The notes beneath the pieces were generated by a model. That model did not search any database and was not told the origin of the DNA. It saw nothing but the letters and a program-made list of their open reading frames with translations. This document shows, in pieces, positions 25,560-38,565 of a stretch of DNA of 64,000 bases (positions within the stretch are counted from its first letter, which is position 1; each line of letters starts with the position of its first letter). Origin of the DNA: Trema orientale (Eukaryota; Streptophyta; Magnoliopsida; Rosales; Cannabaceae); contig JXTC01000452.1 of assembly GCA_002914845.1 (NCBI GenBank), positions 121,481 through 185,480 on the forward strand, given 5' to 3'. Made by a program: the position numbers and the translations under genes.

Positions 25560-28500
25560 AGCTGAGGCATCATCATCAGCTAATTCCAGTGGACAAAGTA
25601 ATTCTTCTTACTCTACATAAAAATTGGAAAAAAAAAAGATTCCTTCACTGTTATAAACTAAACTTTGTATAAATTTATTAATTTAATATTCCTACTCCAT
25701 ATTGTATCATGATCTTGAAAATTGCTCCTGCGTCTGCAGATATTATGGCGCAGCCTTTTGGTTTGATGAGTTCATCAAAAAAATACATCTACCAAAATAT
25801 AACCTATGTTGTAAAGACGGAAAAATCAAACTCCCTCCAATAAAGAATCCTCTTCCATTCCTAGATCAATTACTTGATTATTATGCAGGACTCTTAAGTA
25901 CATATTTCCGTAAAAATATTAGAACCTTTAATTCTACGTTTGCATTCAAATCTTTTGGAGTAAATATAGAGCAAAATACAACAAACTCATATGGTCCATA
26001 CATTTTTAAAATAAGTGGCCAAATACCCCATCTTATGGGGTCACTATTACCAACTAATAACAATCCTCCAAGATTTGCTCAATTATATATATTTGACACA
26101 GAAAACGAAATTGAAAATCGAATGTCAATATTTCAATTCGACGATACATCCAAAGAAATGACAAAATTAATTACCGAAAACTTAATTAAAATGCTTAATG
26201 AAAATAATAAATTAGTAAAACTTTTTCGTATAGTTAAAGATAGGTATAATACAAATAACATCCCATCTATGAAACTAAAACTAATAGGACGATGACCTAC
26301 TAATAATAATCAATACGAACTACCTACATCAAATGATATAGGAGGTTTAATTGTTGGAGATATCGGTGAATATGAATAAGAAAGAGATATTATAATTCAA
26401 GATAGAACAAACAATCTATAAAGAATTACAAAATTACATCCATCTTATATAGCCTTACAATATCCACTCTTATTTCCATATGAAGAAGATGGTTATAGAA
26501 CTGATATAAATTGGAATATAGACAGATCAGGCAAACAATCCTCAACAAATAGAATACCTATGAGAGCATTTTACTGTTATCAACAACAACAACATGAAAG
26601 TATAAATAATATTTTGTTAAAAAGTGGAAGACTTTTTCAACAATATGTAGTCTGGAAATCCTGATTTATTCATAACATTTACATGTAATCCTAAATAGCC
26701 CGAAATTACATGTGCCTTAAATAAAATTCCTAGTCTAAAGCCTGAAGATAGGCCAGATATAATTGTTAGAATCTTTAAAAAGAAATTAAATCAGATTTTA
26801 TCTACTATTAAAACTGAATTTTCGGAGCAATTATTGCATGTAAGACCATGTCATTGAATTTAATAAATTAAAATACATAATAAAAAACATTAGTTTCCAT
26901 TGTTAACAAATACTAACATCTTTCCATTGTTTTCTATGTCTACTTTGTAATATAGATCTATACGTCGTAGAATTTAAAAAACGAGGCTTACCTTATTGCC
27001 ATTTTTTATTCTGGCTATATCCTGATGAAAAATTATCTGAACTATCACAGATAGATAAATTTATATCCTCTGAAATACCTGATCCTAAAAAAGACCTAGA
27101 AATTTACAACATCATAATAGAATTCATGATACATGGGCCATGTGGTGCCGCAAAAACAAATGCTCCATATATGAAAAGCTCAAGTTGTTCCAAAAAATTT
27201 CCAAAACGATTTAAAAACGAAACAACTATTGAAGAAAATGGGTTTGTCAATTACAAACATAGAAATACAACAGTTTATGCACAAAAAAAAAAAAAAATCA
27301 AATTAGATAACAGATATGTAGTTCCTTACAATAAAGACTTATGTCTAAAATTTCACGCTCATATAAATGTTGAAATGTATTCACAATCAATGTTAATAAA
27401 ATACTTATTTAAATATCTAACAAAACGCCTAGATAGAATAAGAGCAATAATAGAAGATAACGTTTGTATAGAACAATCAGGACAAACTATTTTTAAAGAA
27501 ATAGATGAAATAAAAAATTATATTAATTATCGATATATAACGCCATATGAAGCTATGTGAAGATTGTATGAATATCTTATACATCATAGAAATCCGGTAA
27601 TACAAAGCAATTCATTTACTGCACATGCAAAATGTAATATTTCGTTCAAATCAACGTCTTGATAATATAGTTAGATAACCAAGAATTCAAAGAACAACTT
27701 TAACAGAATGGATGGAAATAAATAAAATTAATTTAGAAGCCAGAAAGCTTTCATATATACAATTTCGTACTAAATGGGTATGGAATAATAAAGACAAAAT
27801 TTAGACTCCTAGAAAGTCAGGATATTCAATTGGATGAAATTTTTATGTCCATCCAAATTCTGGAGAGCAGTATTACCAAAAATTATTATTAAATTATCAA
27901 AAATGTGCAACAAGCTTCGAATCTATACGAACTATTAATGGTATAACAAACTTAACAAATGAAGTAGCATGTAATGCATTAGGTTTACTAGGAGATGATA
28001 AATAATGGAATGAATCAATATTTGAAACATCATTTTGGTCAACACCGCATCAATTACGACAATTACTTACCATAAGTTTATTATTCTGTAATGTAAATAA
28101 TCCAACAATAATACTTGAAAATCATTGAAAACTTATGACAGAAGACATTTTACACAGAATTAAGACTTTATTCAATAACTTAAACTTTCAAATTCCTGAA
28201 AATGAATTATACAACTATGTACTATATGAACTAGAAAATAATTAAATCTATATTCATCTACTTTAACAAATTTTAATCTACCTCTACCAACAGGAACATT
28301 AATCGATGATTTAAATAATAAACTTTTGCGAGAAGAACTAGACTACAACATTAATAAATTAAAAGAAGAAAAAATTCTTTTAGAAAGAAATTTAAATAAC
28401 GAACAACGCTATATTTATGAACAAATTATAGAATCATTAAACAATAAAATACAAAACTTATTCTTTATCTAGGGGCATGGAGGTACCGGAAAAACTTATT

Positions 28501-29849
28501 TATGGAACACAATTATTATAAAAATTAGATCAAATAATGGAATTGTTTTAGCTGTTGCGTCATCTGGAATAGCATCGTTATTATTACCAAAAGGTAGAAC
28601 TGCACATTCAAGATTTCGAATACCTTTATCAACAGATAAATTTTCTACTTGCCATATCAAAAAAGGAACTCAATTAGCAAAATTAATCGAAAAAATGATA
28701 TTAATATTATGGGACGAAGCACCGATGAATAATAAATATTGTTTTGAAGCTTTAGATAAAACACTACAAGATTTAAAATGTAATTTTGACAAATCTTTTG
28801 GTGGAATGACAATTATATTAGGTGGTGATTTCTGACAAATTTTACCTGTTATCCCTGCTGGAACAAAAGAAGACATAATAAATACAACTATAAATAACTC
28901 TTATCTATGGCCACATTTCAAGTTATTATGCCTAACAGAAAATATGAGATTAAAAAATCCAAATACCACAGTAGAAGAAAAAAATGAAATTTCATAATTT
29001 TCAAAATAGATATTAAATATTGGATATGGTGATGCAGAAGGAATAAAAGATTCTGAAAATGAAGATATCACATGGGTCAAAATACCAGAAAAATACATAA
29101 TACAATATGAATCAAACCCAATCGAAAAAATTTCGAATTTAATATATGATGAATTTGCAAAAAACTTTGACAACATTAATTATATACGACATAGAGCAAT
29201 AATAACTCCAAAAAATAAAATAGCCGACGATATAAATACATATATATTATCTTTAATATCTAATGAATCGAAAACTTATTATAGTTATGATACCATAATA
29301 GCTTCAACTGAAAATATTGATGAACTTAATCTCTTATATCCCCAAGAATTTTTACATACTTTAAATTTCAACGGCATACCACCACATGAATTAAATCTTA
29401 AAATTGGAACTCTTTTAATGTTATTACGAAATTTAAATCAATCAATGGGATTATATAATGGAACAAGACTTATCATTACACAATTAACAAATAGAATCGT
29501 AGAAGGTCAAATTATAAATTCAAATAATGAAAACGAAAAAATATATATCCCAAGAATAGAAATGACTGTAAACGAGTCTAAATGGCCATTCACTTTAAAA
29601 AGACGACAATTTCCTGTAAAAACCTGTTATGTAATGATAATAAATAAAAGTCAAAGACAATCATTGAATTAAGTCAGTATTTATTTAGAAGATGAAATCT
29701 TTACACACGGTCAATTATATGTAGCTTTATCATGAGTAACAAGTCCTAAAAGATTACATATATTAATAAATAAATCCATCAGTAAATATCCAAATCATGT
29801 TAAAAATATAGTTTACAAAAAAATTTTACATGGCATTATGTACGTATGA
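25560..29849 (+). pseudogene. Helitron Rep/helicase (RepHel) pseudogene
   Basis: Recognisable in order: an N-terminal Cys-rich/GAAFWFDE segment (25738 on); the Helitron-like N domain (PHLMGSLLP, LYIFDTENEIENRMSIF); HPSYIALQYPLLFPYEEDGY at about 26430; GNPDLFITFTCNPK at about 26660; RGLPYCHFLFWL of the Rep (HUH) domain at about 26985; the Rep tyrosine motif KYLFKYLTKRLDR at about 27397; then a PIF1-type helicase with Walker A GHGGTGKT (28473), WDEAP (Walker B), GGDF and C-terminal TSPKRLHI. Introns are likely at about 25620-25737 and 26843-26955. At least a dozen in-frame stops break it. About 75-80 residues expected between FQQYVV and GNPDLF are missing, and the HUH motif has Tyr where the first His is normal. 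Confidence 0.85.
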
Positions 29850-30013
29850 AAATTTTATTTTATTAATAATTCACATACTAAAATATAATTTTAATATAAA
29901 TTTATATTCATTCTTATAAATCTTTTATACCTAAACTTTTTGAATACTCTTCATATTATCTACATTTTACAATTTTTTGTTTTTGTTTTTGCAGGTAAAA
30001 AAAGAATAAAAAA

Positions 30014-32160
30014 ATGGTAACACCAATACAATTTCTTAAACCAAACGAGAATTATGCAACAATTGAAGTACGTATCAGCAGACTTTGGCACAATAATGAT
30101 TACACAATAGGGTGCTTAATAAGTATCGACTGTATTTTAGTCGATCATGAGGTAAGAAAATAATATCAAATTACATGATCTCATACTTTATTCCAATTTA
30201 ATATACCAAACGCACATATGTTCTATCAGCTAATTCTAGCAAAACATTGTATAATAACTAAATAATTTTTTGTACAATACAGCATGAAGTAATCCATGGA
30301 ACAATTAAAGCTCGAGATGTAGATAATATCCTACAACAAATAACAGAAGGAGAAATATATCGAATCAGCAACTTTAATGTTGCGCCCAATAAGCCAAGAT
30401 AAAATTGTATCCCACAGTGCAATGTTGCAATTTGCCAGAGCAACATCTTTCATTCCAATAACAACACTCGCAACAAACATCCCAATGCACAAATTCTACT
30501 TTGTAGACTTTAATCACCTACCTTCAAGAACAGACATACATAACATATTATCAGGTATTATTAATTATAATCTTATCATTCTACTAATCTTTATCAATAA
30601 TCATTCAAAAAATTTTCAAATTAATATCTTTTTTTCCCCCTCTATTATACCAGATGTTATAGGAATGCTAACAGAATTATAAGACTTAGAAGAAACTAAC
30701 ATCAGAGAGAAACTGACACCGAGACGAACATTAACAATACAAAATATCAGGTAATTGGTTTATTTACTACCGAAATTTATATATCTAAAAATATTTTATA
30801 TTTTATTTTAGTCATACATTAACACTATCTTATTTCAATTACAGGAGTGAAAAACTTCAAATCACATTATGGGGAGAAACAACAAAAAACTTTAATATCG
30901 ATATTGTAAAAACAGTTGAAGAACCAGTTAAAACTTTCTTTATATCTATGACAATAAAAAAATATCTAGATAATTAATAATCTTTTTTATACCTACATAT
31001 AAAAATATCCATATATTCAAATGATCACTAGTTCATATGAATTTTTATATCAAACAGGGAATACATATGCTGCAAGTACAGGCGCAACAATATATTATAT
31101 GAATAAACATACCTGAAACTAATGCATTAAAAACAAGGTAATAATAACTTTACGTATCTTCTTTTATTAAAAAAAAAAATATCCTACTTTATTTATCTTT
31201 ATTACACATCACTATTTTTTTTTTCTCTTTTTACCAATATATTATTCAGGTTCCAGCACACAACAAAGCATCTCGAATTTCTCCCAGCTCCTATTCTAAG
31301 AGACATCCAACCACCGGAGCAATAAAAATTACAAGACAGAAAAATAATTACAGAATTAAATCAATTAGATCAATTGGCACAACAGGTTAGTATAAATATA
31401 ATAATATTTTTAAAAAGATCACTATATACTATAATTTAAACTAACATCATTTTCTTTTTTATTCTTAGGGAATAAAATTTACAATAAAAGCAACAATATA
31501 TAAATTTGAGACACATCAGGGTTGGTACTATAACTCTTGCCCATAATGCTCTAGACAAGTTCGTGAAGCAGGGAGCGGATGGTAGTGCGACACACACGGT
31601 CATCTCACATCAACTCCAATTCTATGGTACAAAACATAATCAAGTAATTCTTATTAATATTTTTCGAATTAATTCAGTTATTAAAAAAAATAATTTCATT
31701 TATACAAAAAAAAGTATATAATTTACTATGTTAATTATTAATTAAGATATGATTTTTTTTAATTATACTAAATAATTTTTTCACATCACTAATCCAACAG
31801 GTACAAATTAAATATAAGAATTGAGGACAAAACAGGATTTACAGTCATAATCATATTCGGAAAAGCAGCTCAGGTTCTGATTAAAAAGCCATGTACAGTA
31901 TTGACCATACAAGAAGGCTATACTGATCCAATAATATTGCCACCAATAATCGAAAAATTATGTGGAAAAACAAAAATATTTCAAGTTTATTTCAGAACCA
32001 GAGGAGCATTAATTGATACAATAGTATCAAAAATATTCGATGACGATGAATCAATTCCACTGCCTCTTTCAGCACCACCAACCATCCCTGAAACAAAGAT
32101 AATACCAACCCTACCCCTAGATCCAAAAACACCTGATCCAAAAAAAATTACAGAAAGATA
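30014..32160 (+). pseudogene. RPA70/SSB-like pseudogene carried by the Helitron
   Basis: Split over several exons: 30014-30150 (ISRLWHNNDYTIGCLISIDC, an OB-fold of DBD-A type), 30282-30400 (EGEIYRISNFNV, then a stop), about 30845-30970 (LQITLWGETTKNFN), about 31470-31620 (zinc-binding region WYYNSCP, then CSRQV, with a stop between), and about 31800-32160 (LNIRIEDKTGFTVIIIFGKA). This is the domain order of the large subunit of replication protein A, whose relatives are often carried by plant Helitrons. In-frame stops and frame changes make it non-functional. Confidence 0.8.
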
Positions 32161-33961
32161 AAAACTAATCATAAATTCATAATTCAATAAAATACAAAAT
32201 ATTATTATCTATTATTTAACAAATAATATATTTTTTTGCTTTCAGATCAGAAANNNNNAATATTATCCTACTGTTAAATATTACAAACTATTATAAATAA
32301 TATAATAAATACTATATTACTAATTTATTATACTCCATATCTAATCCGCAGCAAAAGCACAGGCACTAGTACTCGTATCTATATTTAGATTTGAAGGTAT
32401 TCGTTTTAAATTCATTTTAAGATAAAACAAATAGGGAATTAAACCGGACTATAATTAATGTATACCCAAATAACATTTTGAGTAATGTTATGGAACGACG
32501 TATCAGTCTGTTATAAGTGATTCTAATTAATAAATTAGGTCACCACACATAGGCCCTCTATCTGAAATATAATTATAATTAGCATATAATATAGTGTTAA
32601 ACACCACTGATATCCTATAGCATTACTCTAACGTTTTGAGTACCATTGTTCAATAGTTTTTTTAGGAGTAATCATTTTAATTATGACCTGTCATAACAAT
32701 GGAAAAATTCGTTCTAAGTTTGAAATGTTTATTCCCGTCCATTGCCTTCAAGGATTTATTTCTTGGATACCTCATCCTCTTTTTCTTCTTCTTCTTCTTT
32801 TTTTTTTTTTTTTTTTTTTCAATTTTAAATTAAGTTTTCTTGTAGTTTTCTTTATGCGAAAAATAAAATGCCAAAAATTGGCTATGAGTTTAATACAATC
32901 CTTCAAAACAACCACTCAGCATAACTACCTGTTTTAAATATTGGGGGAATGGACGGTCCTGGGATTTCTTTTTCTTTCTTTCTTTTTTTTTTTTTTTTTT
33001 TTTTGAGAAAATGACCGTAATCATGGTCATAAATATGATTACAGATCATTACGGTTATAAAAATATAGAATATTTATAAAAAATATTGTGTTTTCACATC
33101 AATATAAAAAAATAGCTGTCTTTGCACCTATTTAATAAATGGTCATTTTTTCATTTTATTTTGCAAAATAAACATTTTTTTAGTGGATCAATTTTATGTA
33201 TCTTATCCCAATTTTTTTGTTCATATTGATATATAGTGTAATATATTGATATGTATTTTACAGTGTAATATTGATATATTTTGATAAATTCAATTATTTT
33301 TAATAGTATTTGAAAAACAACCATTTTTAAATAGTGATCCAGCCATTTGGCTATGCTACCAAAGAAGAGTATTTATAAAAAATATCATTTTTTAAAATCA
33401 ATTTAAAAAATGACTGTTTTTAACACCAATTTAATAAATGACCGTTTTATAATTTTATTTGAATAAATGACCTTTTCTAGTTGATCAATTTTTAAAAACC
33501 AAATCAATTTTTTAGAAAATAAATCAATTATTTAAAAGTAAATCAATATATTTTGATCTACGAAATATGAAAATGGCCATTTTTCAAATAATGTTCGAAA
33601 TTCGGTTATTTTTAACAATGTTTGAAAAATAACATTTTTAAACAATGATTCTGCCATTTAGCTAAAAAATCCAATAAATTGACCTGAGTAGTACTAATTT
33701 GGCAAAAATGACTTTTTTAGTAGTTTTTTTTTTTTTTTTTCCAAATTGACATTTTTAGTAGTATCTCAAATTGGGGGAGAGAGATCACACAATTTGTGAC
33801 TATAAAATTGTTACTTTTCTAAGACTAATCAATAGTCACAAATTATGTAACTCTCTATCGGACAGGGTCATACAACACTAAAATACTATTAAAAAAGTTA
33901 TTTTTCAAAATACTCCTAGAAAAATATGTGAATCTCCCTAAAAATCCCCCCAAAGAATTAA

Positions 33962-34462
33962 GAAATTTACACCTTATACCCGTTTTTAAAATTTATTTTC
34001 ATAAATACTAATTTTTACTTTTTTTTTAATAAAAAATACACGTTTTTGTGGTCCATATTTCATATGCAAAATGAGTGGTCTACATTTACAATGTAAATTT
34101 TATCCATGAGGTACACATTTCATGTGTAAAATATAAATGATATATATTTACAATGTAAATATTTACTACGATTTATATTTTTCATCATAAATTTCACCTA
34201 TAATATACATTTTAAAATGTGTGCTAATTTTTAGTGTAATTTTTATTCATAAAATGTAGACCACTGTATATATTTAAACTGTATATATTTAATATATGAA
34301 ATATATACCAGTATACACTTTATGTGTAAAATAGTGTGGTCTATATTTCTCTAAAAATGGATATTTATGAAATAAAAATACAAAACCGGTATTTATGAAA
34401 ATATAGTTTTAAAAATGAGTATTTATAAACTTTTCCCAAAATAGACACTAGATGTAAATTTC
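33962..34462. mobile_element. Complete copy of the breakpoint MITE (copy B end)
   Basis: Left end GAAATTTACACCTTATACCC and inverted right end GAAATTTACATCTAGTGTCT. Further in, both sides carry CATAAATAC followed by T-rich sequence. Only this copy keeps the last ~48 bp; the copy at 14740-15180 stops short. No ORF. Confidence 0.6.
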
Positions 34463-35064
34463 TCTAAAAAGTGGGCTGCTCTTAGTGGGCCCACCTAGAT
34501 ATCCTCCCCAACCCGCATGGGTATTACACACCGGTAACCGGTTCCCGTTTATGTCATCATCAGCTTCCTAGTTTGCATCATCGTAAATTCAAAGTCAATT
34601 CATGGATATCCGACAAAGTTGAAAAGGTATCCAAAATCAACGGTGCAGGTTACTCACCAGGGAAGCCACGAACAATAGAATATAGCGAAACAAGGCACAG
34701 AGGAAAGGAACCCAAAATCCCGAGGTGGAGTCAAATCCAAGGAGGAAGAAAAGGATTCTTTTTTGTCTTGTCTTGAATAATCCAACTTGGATTGTTGAGG
34801 GGCCATTCGTGCCACACAATCTTGTAATGGAAAAAATCAGAATTTTCTCGATCAGGGAATTGGTTTGGATCAAATAAATCCCATATTTTGATTTTCGAGA
34901 TTTTGTGGTTTTTTTTTGGGTACCACCCAAAGGGCTAAACTGTGAAAATCTTTTGGTTTTTGAGGTCCAGGGATGGATAAGTTTATGGTGAGCTAAAAAA
35001 AGGTCACAAAAGGGGAGAAATTTAGTTTCAGGTACCTGTTTTCTGAACTGGGTTCTTCTCAGGC
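34463..35064 (+). promoter_or_regulatory. Upstream and 5' leader region of the 422-aa gene
   Basis: The non-coding stretch before the gene contains GTGGGCCCACCT at about 34486, a GGGCCCA element common in plant housekeeping promoters. A splice-acceptor-like TTCTTCTCAG lies directly before the GCATGG of the start codon, so a 5'-UTR intron is likely. The exact transcription start is not visible. Confidence 0.4.
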
Positions 35065-38000
35065 ATGGTTGTTAAGCTCTGTTTGATGGCTTCTCATGGC
35101 TACCCTCCTGGTGGGGTTGTTTTACACCAAGAGCAGGGCATGAGCAGGGCCATCCAGGTAAAACCTCTAGCTTAATTGGGTTTTGTTTTTTTGAGATGAT
35201 GGAATTCTTTTTTTGGGGTTTTAATCTTTGTGTTTAGATGCTTGTTATTCTATCTTCTTGTTGTGCTGGTTTACTATCTGATTGGTGCTTTAGTTGTGAA
35301 TTGGGCTATGTACATAGTATGTGTTCTATTTCCATTAGGTGGTCATTGGGTTCATATCTTGTTACTATTTTGGTTTGTTAAAGAGGTCTTTCCAAGCAAT
35401 TTTATGCTGCTGAGGTAAACTATGATCATACTGTATATATGTATGTATGAAGATGGTTGCTTTTGGAACCCGGTACTAATCCATGATTAATTGCTTTCTT
35501 TGGCCATATGTACTAATCTGGAATTGGAAACAAAAATAAGGGAAGTGTTGTTTTTTCTTTTTCCCCCTCTTCCTGAAAGTGTTTTCCTTTCTTATTCATT
35601 CAGGTGTTTACTTACACATATATGACACATATTTTGGTGATTCTCGCACATAATTAGTGAAATTTAGTTAATTAGAAACGTAAACTTTTATTCCTTCGTA
35701 TTTCATTACGGATTAGTAAAAGTGCCAGTTAAGTAATGACTAATTCTTGATTTCTGATGTTAACGCAGGATTTTCAACCTCTTTTCCCGTGCCATGGAGC
35801 AAAACATGAAATCATGAGACTAGGATCCCTCAAATTGAGACCACAAGAGTGTGAAGAGCCATGGAAACCCATAAGCGGGTTGTCTGAGTCTAACCAGTTT
35901 GTCAAGATTGACTCAACGGTTAATAGGCCCCTGCTCCATGATGTGCAAGGTATGCAAATCATTGTGCTATCTGTTGAATGATATTCTTGTTTGAATCTCT
36001 TTTTCCAATTAGTTTAAGATGTTCACTATGATATATCATTTAGCATAGTACAGATATAAAATATTGCAAAATCTACCAACGTATTTCGTGTTCCTTGCTG
36101 TCTTTTTAAGTATGTAATTGTTCATTCAGTACAGGGCGTCTTTTTTTTTTTTTTGGTGTGAGTTTATGGTATGTAGAAGTATTCCTAGAAGTTTAGTACA
36201 ATCTGCGTTTCTTAGTTTTATTTAATCATGTCCGTGATGGATTCCTTGTTGCATGCAAACTACTCTAAAGCATACTAGAATAAGTTTATCTGTCACTTCC
36301 TCAACCTAACATGATATGATGATTTAGTCTCCGAGGTGTTGGCTTGATGTTAATTTCCTTTTAGCACGCTTGTTTGAATTGACAAAAGTAGGTACGTATA
36401 AATGTAAGAATGAGCTGGATCACTGACTAGGATAATAAAGTATAGCCCGACATACATTGGTTTAAAAGGCTGGGGAAGGAAGATTTAATTAGATTTGAAG
36501 GCTGAAGAAAAAGAACTAAATGTGAGAAACATTGTTAGCAAGTTATTTCAAAGTTTTTCTGTATTTAAGATTTGACTGGCTGCCATGCAATTAATTTAGG
36601 CATTTATCTCCTCTTTTCATAGTATCATTATGTCTTTGCATTGTGGCAGCTTTATTTTATTTATATTTTTCCTATATCTGACTGCAGATGGTCAGCCAGG
36701 TTCCATGCTTTTCGGCTCTGGAATAGCCGAACATTGCATAAGACATGAGAAGATTTTGCAGTTCCTCATGTCTGCAGCAAATGAACCAGAGGGAGGTGGA
36801 GTGGATTTAGCTTTACTTTCTGAGGTCATGGGCTTACAAGCATTGAGAATTGATTCACAACAACCACCAACACCTCTTATCTACCCTGGCGAGGAACTGT
36901 ATGCCCAAAAGCCTCTTTTGGACTTTGTTGGGGATCTGGTGGGTAGTTCAAGAATTACAATTCACCCAGATGGTCGAGTCTTATTCAGTGGTACAGGGAC
37001 TGAGGTCAATGATATACTTTCAGTTGTTGCTGAGTTTTACTTGCCCAAAAACTCAGCTAAGTGGAAAAAGCAGTCAATGCTGGTTCCACACTATAATAGG
37101 TATGCAGAATTTTTTTTTCCTTTTATGAAATCAATATTCTGTGTAGTGTGAATATATTGATTCATCTGTGTTATTAGATTCATGCAAGCATCTTCCAATT
37201 TCCTCGCTTCTTCTTCTTCTTTTTTTTTTAATTATTATTTTTTTTAATGATCTTTGTTAGAGGTGATGGTTCCAAGTACAATGTCCTATTTAGCATGATT
37301 CATTTAGTTGGTTTTTGTAACTTGTTATTATAGCATTGACATAAACCTTTAATAGACTAGCGTTTTTTATGTACTTGAAAAATAAATATTTTGCATGTTT
37401 CCCTTCTAATTTCATGTGGTGCTCTTATGAATTGAAATGCATGGTTTTTCTTTTTTGACATTTTCTAGTTTGTAGATGAAAGGCAGATGTAATTATTGGG
37501 CAATGGGTCGGTCAAGCATCACTTGTTGTGCCCACCGCCACTGACCCCTTTCTCAAGGATATTTAGTGGGCTTTTTATGATCAGTTACTCTTGACTGCGA
37601 TGAATGTTTCAATTATTTATATGTTTTCGTCTAAATTTTTTCTTCAAATGTTACTATTTCTGTTTTGTTTTTTGGTTGTAAAAACCTGACCTGCAATCAA
37701 TTCTTTGGACCAGGCTGAACAGCAGTGATGTAGGGGTTAGTCTGGATGGGTCTTCTTTGAAGCTCCAAGCAACAACCATTGCTCCTGTGAAGAGGTAGAT
37801 GAACAAATACTAGTTTTCTGTACTTCTACCAATCACCATTGCCAGCTTTAGTTTTGAGATTATATTTACGAGACAGCTGATATGACAATTTTGACTATAT
37901 TCCTTTTTCCCCAATTCCTAAGCATCACCTGGTTTTGATTTATTGGATCATCGAGATTATCAGCTAGAACTTCCCCCTCTTGATATTATCGGTGTTTACA

Positions 38001-38565
38001 CCTGTATAGAACTCTTGAATCATGGTATTCTTACTAATCTTTTTCTCATCATGTACTCAACAGTCCTGGAAAGGTCAAGGTCAAGTCACCAAAAAAGAAG
38101 ATTGGCAGAAAGCTGGGTAGGGAACGAGATCTCTACAAGAAGAACTATTTCCATGCATGTGAGAACCTTCTATCCATAATGGTTGACAAGAAGAAGCACG
38201 GAAAAACAGCCATCCTTTCACTAAAAAAATCTGGTCCTGAGCTTCCTGAGCTCCTGACTCAGTTCTCAGCCGGCATTGCGGGAACTGGATTGGCAGTTCT
38301 ATTCTCTGTCATCTGCAAATTAGCTTGTTCAAGGGTGCCCCTATTTTGCACATCGAAACTCGTCAACACTGGATTAGGATTTGGTCTGGTTTGGCTTTCG
38401 TGGGCAGTTAATAAGCTGAGAGACACAGTTGTCTACATCAGCAAGAATGCAGGTAAGTTGGGATTGAAGGAAGAGGAAATGATGAACAGAATGGATAAGA
38501 GCGTGAAGGAGATCTATTTCAGAGCTGCAACGTTGATGGCAGTGGCGGTGTTGAGATTTGCTTAA
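35065..38565 (+). CDS. Plant protein of unknown function, two hydrophobic segments, 5 exons, 422 aa
   Basis: Exons are 35065-35157, 35769-35949, 36688-37099, 37714-37794 and 38064-38565, with matching phases and GT/AG borders, giving 422 residues. I do not recognise the family by name. It begins MVVKLCLMASHGYPPGGVVL, continues with FQPLFPCHGAKHEIMRLGSL and has a well-ordered middle (residues about 92-230) with few low-complexity runs. It then has a Lys-rich basic patch (KVKVKSPKKKIGRKLGRERD, residues about 258-277). The C-terminal third has two hydrophobic stretches (GIAGTGLAVLFSVICKLAC and GLGFGLVWLSWAV) before an acidic/basic tail, suggesting membrane association. The dense splice phasing and absence of stops show a real, constrained gene. 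Function: not assigned. Confidence 0.85.

Larger units (their letters stand above)
20342..32369 (+). mobile_element. 12-kb Helitron (rolling-circle transposon), decayed autonomous type
   Basis: Starts with 5' TC (TCTAAAGTTGAGG) after an A and ends with CTAG before a T, so it sits between A and T as Helitrons do, without target duplication. A weak hairpin-like segment (CCGCAGC AAAA GCACAGG) lies just before the CTAG end, as in other plant Helitrons, but its stem is decayed. It carries a Rep/helicase pseudogene (25560-29849) and an RPA-like pseudogene (30014-32160) in the usual plant order. The sequence resumes homology to copy A right after it, at about 32380. The left 5 kb (20342-25560) is non-coding, pyrimidine-rich then AT-rich, with direct repeats. 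A 5-N gap lies at 32254-32258. Confidence 0.85.
15181..34414. repeat. Tandem segmental duplication, copy B, split by insertions
   Basis: Collinear with copy A in three blocks: 15181-17795, 17960-19965 and about 32380-34414. It is interrupted by a 155-bp MITE, a 354-bp MITE and a 12-kb Helitron. Without the insertions and their target duplications it is about 6679 bp, close to the 6635 bp of copy A. It also has small private indels, such as about 35 bp near 17295-17330. No intact gene is visible in the duplicated unit. Confidence 0.9.
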
